5,927 nucleotides of DNA from CBDVAK01 sp965371945 (GCA_965371945.1 CBDVAK010000229.1:1-5927), one strand, 5' to 3'. Positions 1 to 5,927 are shown, numbered from the stretch's first letter. Program-made: numbers and translations. The notes: generated by a model not told the origin, from the letters alone.

Positions 1-1409
1 GCCACCGCCTTCTGCAGCAATGACCAAAGGCTCGCAACATGCTCCCGGGTGGTCGCTTCCACACCGACCGAGATACGCACCATCCAGCGATCATCCAGTC
101 TGGCGGGACTGAGGAACGCCTGGCCCGAGCGGTTGATCCGCCCTACCCAGTCCAGGGTGTGGCGGTCCAGCAGGTCACCTTCGAGACCACCCGGGCTGTG
201 TCTGACGCAAACCGTTTGCAGGTTTACCGGTGCCACCACCTCCCAGTCCGGCGTGGCCGCCACCCTTGCGGTCAGCCATCGGGCATTGTCGAGGTCTCGG
301 CGCAGCCGCTCCCGAATCGCTTCAGGGCCATCGAGCCGCAACTGGAACCATAGCTTGAGCGCCCGGAATCGACGCCCCAACGGTACCCCCCAATCCCGGT
401 ACTGGGTGACTTCACCATCGGCTTCCGAGCGCAGATAACTGGGGTTGGTCGACATCACCCGGATCAAGTGCTGCGGGTCCCGGACATAAAAAAGCGAGCA
501 ATCAAGTATCGTCCCCATCCATTTGTGCGGGTTCCAGGACAGCGAATCGGCTCCCTCCACACCCTGCCACATCCACCGGCATTCGGGCAGCAGCATTGCC
601 GAACCGGCCATCGCAGCATCCACGTGAACCCAGACCTGGTGCACGCGGGCCGCCTGCACCACCTCCTCGACCGGATCGATAGCAGTCACCCCGGTAGTGC
701 CCACGGTAGCCACCACCGCTGCCGGCCGGCAACCACGGCCAACATCATCTGCCAGCATCTGTTGCAGTGCATCCGGGCGCATGGCACGGGTAACGGGATC
801 AACCGGCACCAGACGCAGGTGATCGAGACCATATCCCGCCAGCAAGGCGGCCTTTTGCACCGAAGAGTGTGCTTCAACAGTCGTATACACTGTCAACGGC
901 AACGGTTCCGCCTGCAAACCACCGCGGCTCTCGCTATAGGCGCTGGCTTTCTCCCGTGCCGCCAGCAATGCCACCAAACAGGCGCTGGAAGCAGTGTCAT
1001 GGATGGTGCCTTGCCAATGCGCGTCCAGACCGACCAACTGGCGCATCCAGTCACACATCACCTCCTCCATCTCGGTGAGTGCCGGACAGCTTTCCCAGGA
1101 TATGCCCAGCGTGCCCATCCCGGAGGACGCGATATCACCGAGCACGGATGCCAGCGAAGCATTTGAAGGAAACCAGCCAAAGTGCATGGGATGCTGCACC
1201 TGGGTGACCCCGGGCACCACCACGGCTTCCAGATCGCTGATCAGTGCATCAATCGTTTCGGGCTGCGAGGGAGCCTCGACCGGCAACGCGCGCCGGATAT
1301 CGCCCGGCTCCACCTGTGCGCGCACCGGGAGTTGGTGCAACGCACCCCGATAATCGGCGAGCCAGTCGATCAGTTTGTGTCCCGCTTCGCGAAACTGTTC
1401 CGGTGTCAC
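1..1409 (-). CDS. PLP-dependent aromatic-L-amino-acid decarboxylase (group II), 3' end cut by window edge
   Basis: This is a cytosolic pyridoxal-phosphate enzyme that decarboxylates an aromatic amino acid (DOPA, tryptophan, tyrosine or similar) to the amine. I translated the whole minus strand here: 469 uninterrupted codons from a GTG at 1409, then two bases at the left edge. Family members are about 470-480 residues, so only a few C-terminal residues are missing. The N-terminus (TPEQFREAGHKLIDWLADY) is typical of the family. His181 in VEAHSSV stacks on the PLP ring, Asp264 in HVDAAMAGSA binds the pyridine nitrogen, and Lys296 in WNPHKWMG forms the Schiff base. Tyr325 in NPSYLRS matches the catalytic loop tyrosine (Tyr332 of human DDC). 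PLGRRFRALKLWF follows at about 343-355. From memory, the protein closely resembles the Pseudomonas putida DOPA decarboxylase group, including the Met in DAAMAG where animal enzymes have Tyr. The GTG start is chosen for its AGGAGG and the family N-terminus. The exact substrate cannot be read from sequence. Confidence 0.93.
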   Translation of the reverse strand, partial: MTPEQFREAGHKLIDWLADYRGALHQLPVRAQVEPGDIRRALPVEAPSQPETIDALISDLEAVVVPGVTQVQHPMHFGWFPSNASLASVLGDIASSGMGTLGISWESCPALTEMEEVMCDWMRQLVGLDAHWQGTIHDTASSACLVALLAAREKASAYSESRGGLQAEPLPLTVYTTVEAHSSVQKAALLAGYGLDHLRLVPVDPVTRAMRPDALQQMLADDVGRGCRPAAVVATVGTTGVTAIDPVEEVVQAARVHQVWVHVDAAMAGSAMLLPECRWMWQGVEGADSLSWNPHKWMGTILDCSLFYVRDPQHLIRVMSTNPSYLRSEADGEVTQYRDWGVPLGRRFRALKLWFQLRLDGPEAIRERLRRDLDNARWLTARVAATPDWEVVAPVNLQTVCVRHSPGGLEGDLLDRHTLDWVGRINRSGQAFLSPARLDDRWMVRISVGVEATTREHVASLWSLLQKAV

Positions 1410-1418
1410 CCGAGTTGC

Positions 1419-1424
1419 CCTCCT
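1419..1424 (-). promoter_or_regulatory. Ribosome binding site of the decarboxylase gene
   Basis: On the minus strand AGGAGG lies 9 nt before the GTG at 1409. It decides the start: the frame stays open upstream and holds another GTG about 23 codons earlier, but that one has no comparable site and would add a stretch unlike the family N-terminus. Confidence 0.8.
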
Positions 1425-1468
1425 GTGTCGGGCGCAGCAGTCGGCGTTTGGGCTGGCGGCACCGAAAT

Positions 1469-1488
1469 GCAGCACCCGAGCATGCTGC
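1469..1488. repeat. Short inverted repeat in the divergent intergenic region
   Basis: GCAGCA (1469-1474) and TGCTGC (1483-1488) are exact reverse complements around an 8-nt centre, and an overlapping palindrome AGCATGCT lies at 1479-1486. It sits about 60 bp from the decarboxylase start and 88 bp from the msrB start. It could be a regulator site for either gene, but short GC-rich repeats also arise by chance. Confidence 0.25.
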
Positions 1489-1575
1489 CTGCACTCAGGG
1501 CTGCTGAAACCCCGGTTTGCCCCGGACCACGCGCGGGTATAGGTTGGTACCGCACCCACAAAATACGGAACTGCG

Positions 1576-2025
1576 ATGCTGAGCTGGGACGATTTACTGG
1601 AACTCGCCGACCATGGCAACCCCCCACCCGAACGCGCGGTCGACAAAACAGACCAGGAATGGCGGTCACTGCTGAGCCCGGAACAGTATCGTGTGACCCG
1701 CTTGCGAGGGACCGAGGCGCCGTTCGGCTCGGACATGTGCGCGGTGTTCGAACCGGGCATCTATGCCTGCGTGTGTTGCGACACCCAGTTGTTCGACGCT
1801 GACAACAAGTTTGAATCCGGCTCGGGTTGGCCATCCTTCACGCAGCCGATCAGCAACAATGCGGTCGCCTACCGCGCCGATGACTCGATGGGCATACGGC
1901 GAGTGGAAACCACCTGCAACAGCTGCGGCGCGCATCTCGGTCACGTGTTTCCGGACGGCCCGGGACCCGGTGGTCTCAGGTTTTGCATGAACGCGGTGGC
2001 TCTGAAAAAAATTGTGGATGACTGA
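1576..2025 (+). CDS. msrB: Peptide-methionine (R)-S-oxide reductase MsrB
   Basis: MsrB reduces the R epimer of methionine sulfoxide in proteins and so repairs oxidative damage, normally using thioredoxin. The 149-residue product covers the whole SelR domain. Structural zinc is held by two CxxC pairs, Cys65/Cys68 (in YACVCC) and Cys114/Cys117 (in TCNSCGAHLGHVF). His120 and His123 lie in the conserved active-site segment. SGSGWPSF occupies 81-88, and the catalytic nucleophile is Cys137 in LRFCMNAVAL. The usual resolving cysteine of SGCGWPSF enzymes is Ser83 here. Cys55 (SDMCAVFEPG) is the likely substitute, as in a subgroup I recall with a cysteine at this place. No signal peptide is seen, so the protein should be cytosolic. 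The ATG at 1576 is the only reasonable start, because an in-frame TAG lies about 35 bp upstream. The ribosome site is weak (GGAA at 1567-1570). The gene is divergent from the decarboxylase gene and convergent with the GFA gene. Confidence 0.96.
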   Translation: MLSWDDLLELADHGNPPPERAVDKTDQEWRSLLSPEQYRVTRLRGTEAPFGSDMCAVFEPGIYACVCCDTQLFDADNKFESGSGWPSFTQPISNNAVAYRADDSMGIRRVETTCNSCGAHLGHVFPDGPGPGGLRFCMNAVALKKIVDD

Positions 2026-2063
2026 GCCGATTTCTGTGTAACTTCTCAACACGCCGGGGCAAT

Positions 2064-2084
2064 GCGGGCTTGTTTTTCGCCCGC
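2064..2084. terminator. GC-rich hairpin between convergent genes, possible bidirectional terminator
   Basis: GCGGGC (2064-2069) pairs exactly with GCCCGC (2079-2084) around a 9-nt loop that holds a run of five T. An outer stem, CGCCG (2052-2056) with CGGCG (2090-2094), could extend it. It fills the 59-bp gap between the msrB stop and the GFA stop, where terminators for both are expected. No U-tract follows the stem on either strand, so it is not a classic intrinsic terminator. Confidence 0.35.
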
Positions 2085-2480
2085 TCAGTCGGCGGCCGGA
2101 AAGCAGGGCAGGTCATCACCCAGCTCGTAGTAGTCGCCCTTGTCCGCCACGAATATGTGGTGGGTGAGCTTCATACCGGTTGGCGCATCGAACGACCCCG
2201 CGAGTATCGAAGTGGAATCCGCGTGCAATCGCTTCCAGAACATGGCCGACCCGCAGGTGCCACAGAATCCCCGCCTGGCGTGCTCCGAGGCTTGATACCA
2301 GCGCAGGTGTTCGGCGCCTTGTATCTCGAGTTGCGTGTCATCCACCCGGGTGGCGGCGTAGTGATGACCGGATTGTTTGCGGCATTGGCTGCAATGACAC
2401 GCCACCACATCCTGCAAGGGTCCGCGGGTGATAAACCGCACTGCATTGCAAAGACAGGAACCCCGGTGTTCGGTATTCAT
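2085..2480 (-). CDS. GFA/CENP-V family zinc-binding protein
   Basis: The product is a small cytosolic protein of 131 residues in the family named for glutathione-dependent formaldehyde-activating enzyme (Gfa) and centromere protein V. Most bacterial members have no proven substrate, so an activity on formaldehyde should not be assumed. All the zinc-binding cysteines expected of the family are present: Cys9 and Cys11 (GSCLCNAVRF), Cys28, Cys30 and Cys33 (ACHCSQCRKQSG), and Cys73 and Cys76 (RGFCGTCGSAMFW). The length is normal for the family and there is no transmembrane segment or signal peptide. The ATG at 2480 follows a near-perfect extended Shine-Dalgarno. The gene begins 31 bp after the icmF stop on the same strand, with no room for a strong separate promoter or terminator, so it is probably cotranscribed with icmF. 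This might point to a thiol- or thioester-linked by-product of acyl-CoA metabolism, but that is only inference. Confidence 0.92.
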   Translation of the reverse strand: MNTEHRGSCLCNAVRFITRGPLQDVVACHCSQCRKQSGHHYAATRVDDTQLEIQGAEHLRWYQASEHARRGFCGTCGSAMFWKRLHADSTSILAGSFDAPTGMKLTHHIFVADKGDYYELGDDLPCFPAAD

Positions 2481-2485
2481 GGCGC

Positions 2486-2494
2486 ATCACCCCC
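2486..2494 (-). promoter_or_regulatory. Extended Shine-Dalgarno of the GFA gene
   Basis: On the minus strand GGGGGTGAT matches the consensus GGAGGTGAT at 8 of 9 positions and ends 5 nt before the ATG at 2480. It lies in the 31-bp gap behind icmF, which supports independent translation of the GFA protein from a shared transcript. Confidence 0.6.
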
Positions 2495-2511
2495 GTAGTG
2501 TTGACCGGCTG

Positions 2512-5500
2512 CTACATACTGCGTCGGTATTGCCCACCGACTTCGAACAGCGCCTCGGTGATCTGGCCCAGCGAACAACTTCGTACAGCCCGCATCAGTT
2601 CATCGAAGATGTTTCGATCCTCGACCGCTGCCGCCTTGAGCCGCGCCAGCGCCTGCTCACCGTCATCCCGGTGACGCTGCTGAAACTCGCGCAGGCGGCG
2701 GATCTGGCTTTGCTTTTCCTCATCCGTGGAACGCGCCAGCTCAACCACAAGTGGCTGCTCGGCAGCATCGGCTTTGCAGAAGGTGTTGACGCCGATGATG
2801 GGCAGGCTGCCATCATGCTTCTTCATCTCGTAGTGCATCGACTCGTCCTGGATTCTGCCGCGCTGGTAACCGGTTTCCATCGCGCCCAGCACACCACCGC
2901 GCTCGGCGATGCGCTCGAACTCCTGCAACACCGCCTCTTCCACCAGATCAGTGAGTTCTTCGAAGATAAAGGCGCCCTGGTTGGGGTTTTCGTTTCTGGC
3001 CAGGCCCCATTCGCGATTGATGATCAACTGAATCGCCATGGCGCGGCGCACCGAGTCCTCGGTGGGCGTGGTGACGGCCTCGTCGTAGGCGTTGGTGTGC
3101 AGGCTGTTACAATTGTCATAGATGGCAATCAGCGCCTGCAGGGTGGTACGGATATCGTTGAAATCCATCTCCTGGGCGTGCAGTGAGCGACCGGAGGTCT
3201 GTATATGGTATTTGAGCTTCTGGCTGCGCTCGTTGGCGCCATAGCCAAACCGCATCGCGGTGGACCAGATACGGCGTGCCACCCGTCCCATGACGGTGTA
3301 CTCGGGGTCCATGCCGTTGGAAAAGAAAAACGACAGATTCGGCGCGAAATCATCGATGTGCATACCTCTGGCCAGATAGGCTTCCACATAGGTAAAACCG
3401 TTGGCCAGGGTAAAGGCGAGTTGTGAGATCGGGTTAGCCCCGGCCTCGGCGATGTGGTAGCCCGAAATCGATACCGAGTAAAAATTACGCACCCGGTGAT
3501 GGACGAAGTACTCCTGGATATCGGCCATCATCCTGAGCGCGAACTCGGTGGAAAAAATACAGGTGTTCTGGCCCTGATCCTCCTTGAGGATATCGGCCTG
3601 CACGGTGCCGCGGACGTTTTCCAGCGCCCACTCGCGAATTTTCCCGATCTCGTCATCGGTCGGCTGGCGCGCGTTGTCGGCCTCGAAACGGTCGATCTGC
3701 TGGTCAACGGCCGCATTGAGAAACATCGCCAGAATCGCCGGTGCGGGGCCGTTGATGGTCATCGACACCGAGGTGGACGGATCGCACAGATCAAATCCAT
3801 CGTAGAGCACCTTGATATCGTCCAGAGTGGCGATGGAGACCCCGGAATTGCCGACCTTGCCGTAGATGTCCGGGCGCTCGTGCGGGTCGCAGCCGTACAA
3901 TGTCACCGAATCGAATGCCGTGGACAAGCGCTTGGCTGTGGAATTTCTGGACAGATACTTAAAACGCCGGTTGGTACGGAAGGCATCGCCTTCGCCGGCG
4001 AACATCCGGGTCGGATCCTCGTTCTCGCGCTTGAAGGCAAACACACCGGCGGTATACGGGAAACTGCCGGGCAGATTCTCCTTGAGCAGGAAGCGCAACA
4101 ACTCACCGTGATCGTAAAAGCGTGGCAGGCTGACCTTGGGAATGCGAACTCCGGACAGCGATTCCCAGGTCAGTGCAGTACGAATCTCCCGGTCGCGTAT
4201 CCGCACCACATACTCATCCCCGGAATAGCTCTCCACCACTGACGGCCACATATCGACCAGTTTGCGGGCACGTGGATCGATGGCGCGCTCGGTACCCTCC
4301 AGCAACGCCTGCAGAGTGGCCTCCGGCTGCCCGCCATTGTCCTCCAGCAGGGCGATCACCTCTTGTAACTGCTGGCGCCGGCGCACCAGCGCGCATTGCT
4401 CCCCGACGGTCTTGTGATAATCACGAACGGTAGCGGCGATCTCGGCCAGATAGCGCACCCGGGCCGCCGGCACGATGGCGGTATCGGTAGCGGGAGTCCG
4501 CTGACCCGGTCGGGTCAGGGCACCCTCTTGCAACTCCAGACCGGCACCGAGCAAGCGCTCCAGCAATGCAAAATAAAGGGCTGTCACACCCTCGTCGTTG
4601 AACCGCGCGGCAATGGTGCCGAACACCGGCATCTCGTCCACCGGCGTGGTGAATGCCTCGCGGTTGCGCTGCATCTGCTTGCTGACATCCCGCAGGGCAT
4701 CGAGGCCGCCCTTGCGGTCGAGTTTGTTGATGGCCACCACGTCGGCGAAATCGAGCATGTCGATCTTTTCAAGCTGGCTGGCGGCCCCGAACTCCGGAGT
4801 CATGACATACAGCGAAGCATCGACAAAGGGCACGATGGCGGCGTCCCCCTGACCTATCCCCGGGGTCTCCACCACCACCAGATCGAATCCCGCCACCCGG
4901 CAGGCGGCGATGATGTCCCCCAACTGCGCGGGGATCTCGGCACCGGCGCCGCGGGTCGCCAGCGACCGGAAAAAGATGTTGGGGTGCTGTATGGCGTTCA
5001 TACGGATGCGGTCGCCGAGCAACGCGCCACCAGTCTTGCGCCGGGACGGATCCACCGCCAGCACCGCAATCCTGAGCCGATCATCCTGATCCATGCGAAA
5101 TCGACGGATCAGCTCGTCGGTCAGCGAAGATTTGCCCGCGCCCCCGGTGCCAGTGATGCCAAGCACCGGCACTCCGGATACCGCTGCAGCGCGCGCCAAC
5201 AACTGCTCGCGCAGGCCGGGGTCGAGGGCCTCACTTTCCAGCGCGGTGATAATCCGCGCCAGTACTCGGCGATCACCCGCATACAGTTCGCCCAGGTCAT
5301 CCGGCGCCTGTGCCGAAAGATCCACGTCACAGGCCTCGACGATCGATTCGATCATGCCCTGCAAACCCATTGCCTGGCCATCATGGGGTGAGAAGATGCG
5401 GGTCACACCGTAGTCATGCAGCTCGGCAATCTCATCGGCGACGATCACACCGCCACCGCCACCGAATACTTTGATATTGTCGCCGCCCCGCTCACGCAGC

Positions 5501-5793
5501 AGATCGAGGGTGTACTTGAAGAACTCGACGTGCCCGCCCTGATAGGAACTGATGGCGATACCCTGTACGTCTTCCTGCACCGCCGCGGTGACGATCTCGT
5601 CCACCGAGCGATTGTGGCCGAGGTGAATCACCTCGACACCATCGGATTGCAGGATGCGGCGCATGATGTTGATCGAGGCGTCATGCCCGTCGAACAGGCT
5701 GGCAGCGGTCACCATGCGCACCTTGTGACGGGGCGGGCGCCCGGAACCGACGGATGTCCGCGGGTTGTGAGTGGGTTCGACGACTGCGGCCAT
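2512..5793 (-). CDS. icmF: Fused isobutyryl-CoA mutase IcmF
   Basis: IcmF is an adenosylcobalamin-dependent radical enzyme that interconverts isobutyryl-CoA and n-butyryl-CoA; some members also act on isovaleryl-/pivalyl-CoA. Of the 1093 residues, about 23-155 form the B12-binding domain, with His37 (LFDGHDAS) as lower axial ligand, SSYQGGH at 82-88 and a five-glycine run at 111-115. About 205-420 is a MeaB-like GTPase that loads and protects the cofactor: P-loop GTGGAGKS (215-222), DPSRRKTGG (from 248), ETPGIGQGD (309-317) and NKLD (356-359). After a helical linker, about 533-1093 is the mutase barrel with TAGVFAFKR (581-589), Gln732 (GTVQAD) and His780 (SGYH). Substrate residues Phe598 (RMFAGEG) and Gln742 (DQGQNT) are the isobutyryl-CoA pair, where methylmalonyl-CoA mutase has Tyr and Arg. 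The ATG at 5793 is chosen over an in-frame ATG at 5913 because it has GGAGGT 5 nt upstream and gives the 1093 residues of the Cupriavidus metallidurans protein. The switch sequence ETPGIGQGDA differs from the ETSGIGQSDT I recall in the family. Confidence 0.97.
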   Translation of the reverse strand: MAAVVEPTHNPRTSVGSGRPPRHKVRMVTAASLFDGHDASINIMRRILQSDGVEVIHLGHNRSVDEIVTAAVQEDVQGIAISSYQGGHVEFFKYTLDLLRERGGDNIKVFGGGGGVIVADEIAELHDYGVTRIFSPHDGQAMGLQGMIESIVEACDVDLSAQAPDDLGELYAGDRRVLARIITALESEALDPGLREQLLARAAAVSGVPVLGITGTGGAGKSSLTDELIRRFRMDQDDRLRIAVLAVDPSRRKTGGALLGDRIRMNAIQHPNIFFRSLATRGAGAEIPAQLGDIIAACRVAGFDLVVVETPGIGQGDAAIVPFVDASLYVMTPEFGAASQLEKIDMLDFADVVAINKLDRKGGLDALRDVSKQMQRNREAFTTPVDEMPVFGTIAARFNDEGVTALYFALLERLLGAGLELQEGALTRPGQRTPATDTAIVPAARVRYLAEIAATVRDYHKTVGEQCALVRRRQQLQEVIALLEDNGGQPEATLQALLEGTERAIDPRARKLVDMWPSVVESYSGDEYVVRIRDREIRTALTWESLSGVRIPKVSLPRFYDHGELLRFLLKENLPGSFPYTAGVFAFKRENEDPTRMFAGEGDAFRTNRRFKYLSRNSTAKRLSTAFDSVTLYGCDPHERPDIYGKVGNSGVSIATLDDIKVLYDGFDLCDPSTSVSMTINGPAPAILAMFLNAAVDQQIDRFEADNARQPTDDEIGKIREWALENVRGTVQADILKEDQGQNTCIFSTEFALRMMADIQEYFVHHRVRNFYSVSISGYHIAEAGANPISQLAFTLANGFTYVEAYLARGMHIDDFAPNLSFFFSNGMDPEYTVMGRVARRIWSTAMRFGYGANERSQKLKYHIQTSGRSLHAQEMDFNDIRTTLQALIAIYDNCNSLHTNAYDEAVTTPTEDSVRRAMAIQLIINREWGLARNENPNQGAFIFEELTDLVEEAVLQEFERIAERGGVLGAMETGYQRGRIQDESMHYEMKKHDGSLPIIGVNTFCKADAAEQPLVVELARSTDEEKQSQIRRLREFQQRHRDDGEQALARLKAAAVEDRNIFDELMRAVRSCSLGQITEALFEVGGQYRRSM

Positions 5794-5798
5794 GGCTG

Positions 5799-5804
5799 AC
5801 CTCC
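5799..5804 (-). promoter_or_regulatory. Ribosome binding site of icmF
   Basis: GGAGGT on the minus strand lies 5 nt before the ATG at 5793. It fixes this start over the in-frame ATG at 5913, whose extra 40 residues (beginning MPEFSVCEC) resemble nothing in the family and whose ribosome site is not visible. Confidence 0.85.
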
Positions 5805-5822
5805 GGGAGAACAGGTCGCGGA

Positions 5823-5850
5823 ATGCTAGCTGACGTTTGGCTAAACGCAA
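5823..5850 (-). promoter_or_regulatory. Candidate sigma-70 promoter of icmF
   Basis: On the minus strand TTGCGT (5845-5850) and TAGCAT (5823-5828) are separated by 16 bp. They match the -35 and -10 consensus at 3 and 4 of 6 positions, so the promoter is weak. Transcription would start near 5816, giving a leader of about 20 nt with the ribosome site inside it. It overlaps the inverted repeat at 5834-5847. Confidence 0.28.
5834..5847. promoter_or_regulatory. 14-bp inverted repeat upstream of icmF, candidate operator
   Basis: CGTTT (5834-5838) and AAACG (5843-5847) are exact reverse complements around a 4-nt centre. The site lies 41-54 bp upstream of the icmF ATG, within the spacer and -35 of the best promoter candidate, which is where a repressor would bind. 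TetR-type regulators often control acyl-CoA genes, but no regulator gene is in the window and the site cannot be assigned. Confidence 0.35.
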
Positions 5851-5927
5851 AATTTGCAGTGGATGCAGCATGCAAGTGTAGACCATGCACTCACAGACGC
5901 TAAACTCGGGCATAGCGAACAGACCGG

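Larger units (their letters stand above)
1410..1575. promoter_or_regulatory. Divergent intergenic region between the decarboxylase gene and msrB
   Basis: These 166 bp separate two genes transcribed away from each other, so both promoters should lie here. I see no strong sigma-70 promoter. The best plus-strand candidate for msrB is TATAGG near 1538-1543, with TTGCCC about 15 bp upstream, which is a short spacer and a poor match. No convincing small ORF or RNA gene is visible. The region also carries the 6-bp-arm inverted repeat listed separately. Confidence 0.45.
5794..5927. other. Leader and upstream region of icmF
   Basis: These 134 bp up to the window edge contain the icmF ribosome site, the promoter candidate and the inverted repeat. 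The part from about 5850 to 5927 is less GC-rich than the coding DNA and rich in TGCA/GCATGC words. It shows no supported gene on either strand, so the neighbour to the right lies outside the window. Confidence 0.5.

Noticed and set aside
468..1166. 232-codon open frame on the plus strand
   Set aside because: It is antisense to the decarboxylase gene, whose full frame I translated without a stop. The product is low-complexity, rich in His and Arg, with no domain.
1..1409. Decarboxylase as a degraded pseudogene, because the visible frame has no stop codon
   Set aside because: The frame is intact through all catalytic motifs and simply runs off the window. Family length suggests the stop lies only a few codons beyond the edge.
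1409..1478. Upstream in-frame GTG as an alternative decarboxylase start
   Set aside because: It lacks a Shine-Dalgarno and would add about 23 residues, including a CC pair, that do not fit the family N-terminus. The GTG at 1409 has AGGAGG 9 nt upstream.
4396..5391. 331-codon open frame on the plus strand, with similar ones at 3454-4242 and 2428-3186
   Set aside because: All lie antisense to icmF, which has continuous strong family motifs. Such frames are expected opposite a GC-rich gene, and their products (rich in His, Arg and Gly) show no recognisable domain.
5794..5913. Longer icmF start at the ATG at 5913, adding 40 residues
   Set aside because: The extension has no family resemblance and no visible ribosome site. 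The ATG at 5793 has GGAGGT 5 nt upstream and yields the typical 1093-residue length with conserved residue numbering.
5885..5927. Possible divergent gene start on the plus strand (ATG at 5885, open to the edge)
   Set aside because: Only 14 codons are visible, with no ribosome site and no recognisable N-terminus.
1..5927. CRISPR arrays, insertion sequences, phage genes, toxin-antitoxin or defence modules
   Set aside because: No regularly spaced repeats, terminal inverted repeats, transposase or integrase motifs, or small paired ORFs were seen. The four metabolic genes fill nearly all the sequence.

Overview
This 5.9 kb window is compact, GC-rich chromosomal DNA of proteobacterial type, probably from a gammaproteobacterium. 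The inference rests on strong Shine-Dalgarno sites, GC-biased third positions, close resemblance of the leftmost gene to the Pseudomonas L-DOPA/aromatic amino acid decarboxylase group, and the presence of a fused isobutyryl-CoA mutase. There is no sign of a prophage, insertion sequence, CRISPR array, tRNA or rRNA. It reads as ordinary metabolic DNA with four genes in about 96% of the sequence.

Layout from left to right. (1) Positions 1-1409, minus strand: a PLP-dependent aromatic-L-amino-acid decarboxylase, nearly complete, whose last residues run off the left edge. It starts at a GTG behind a clean AGGAGG. (2) Positions 1410-1575: a 166-bp divergent intergenic region that must carry the promoters of genes 1 and 3. 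(3) Positions 1576-2025, plus strand: msrB, methionine-R-sulfoxide reductase. (4) Positions 2026-2084: a 59-bp convergent intergenic region with a GC-rich hairpin. (5) Positions 2085-2480, minus strand: a small zinc protein of the GFA/CENP-V family. (6) Positions 2512-5793, minus strand: icmF, a 1093-residue fusion of a B12-binding domain, a MeaB-like G-protein chaperone and the mutase barrel. It lies 31 bp upstream of the GFA gene, and the two probably form one transcript. (7) Positions 5794-5927: the icmF leader and probable promoter, with a 14-bp inverted repeat placed like an operator.

How the genes work together. IcmF interconverts isobutyryl-CoA and n-butyryl-CoA and so links branched-chain acyl-CoA breakdown to straight-chain beta-oxidation. 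The GFA protein is probably cotranscribed, but its substrate cannot be told from sequence. MsrB (protein repair) and the decarboxylase (biogenic amine formation) are divergently arranged and have no evident metabolic tie to icmF. I found no convincing new system. The points most worth a second look are the atypical G-domain switch sequence in IcmF, the operator-like repeat in front of icmF, the icmF-GFA pairing, and the non-standard resolving cysteine of MsrB.
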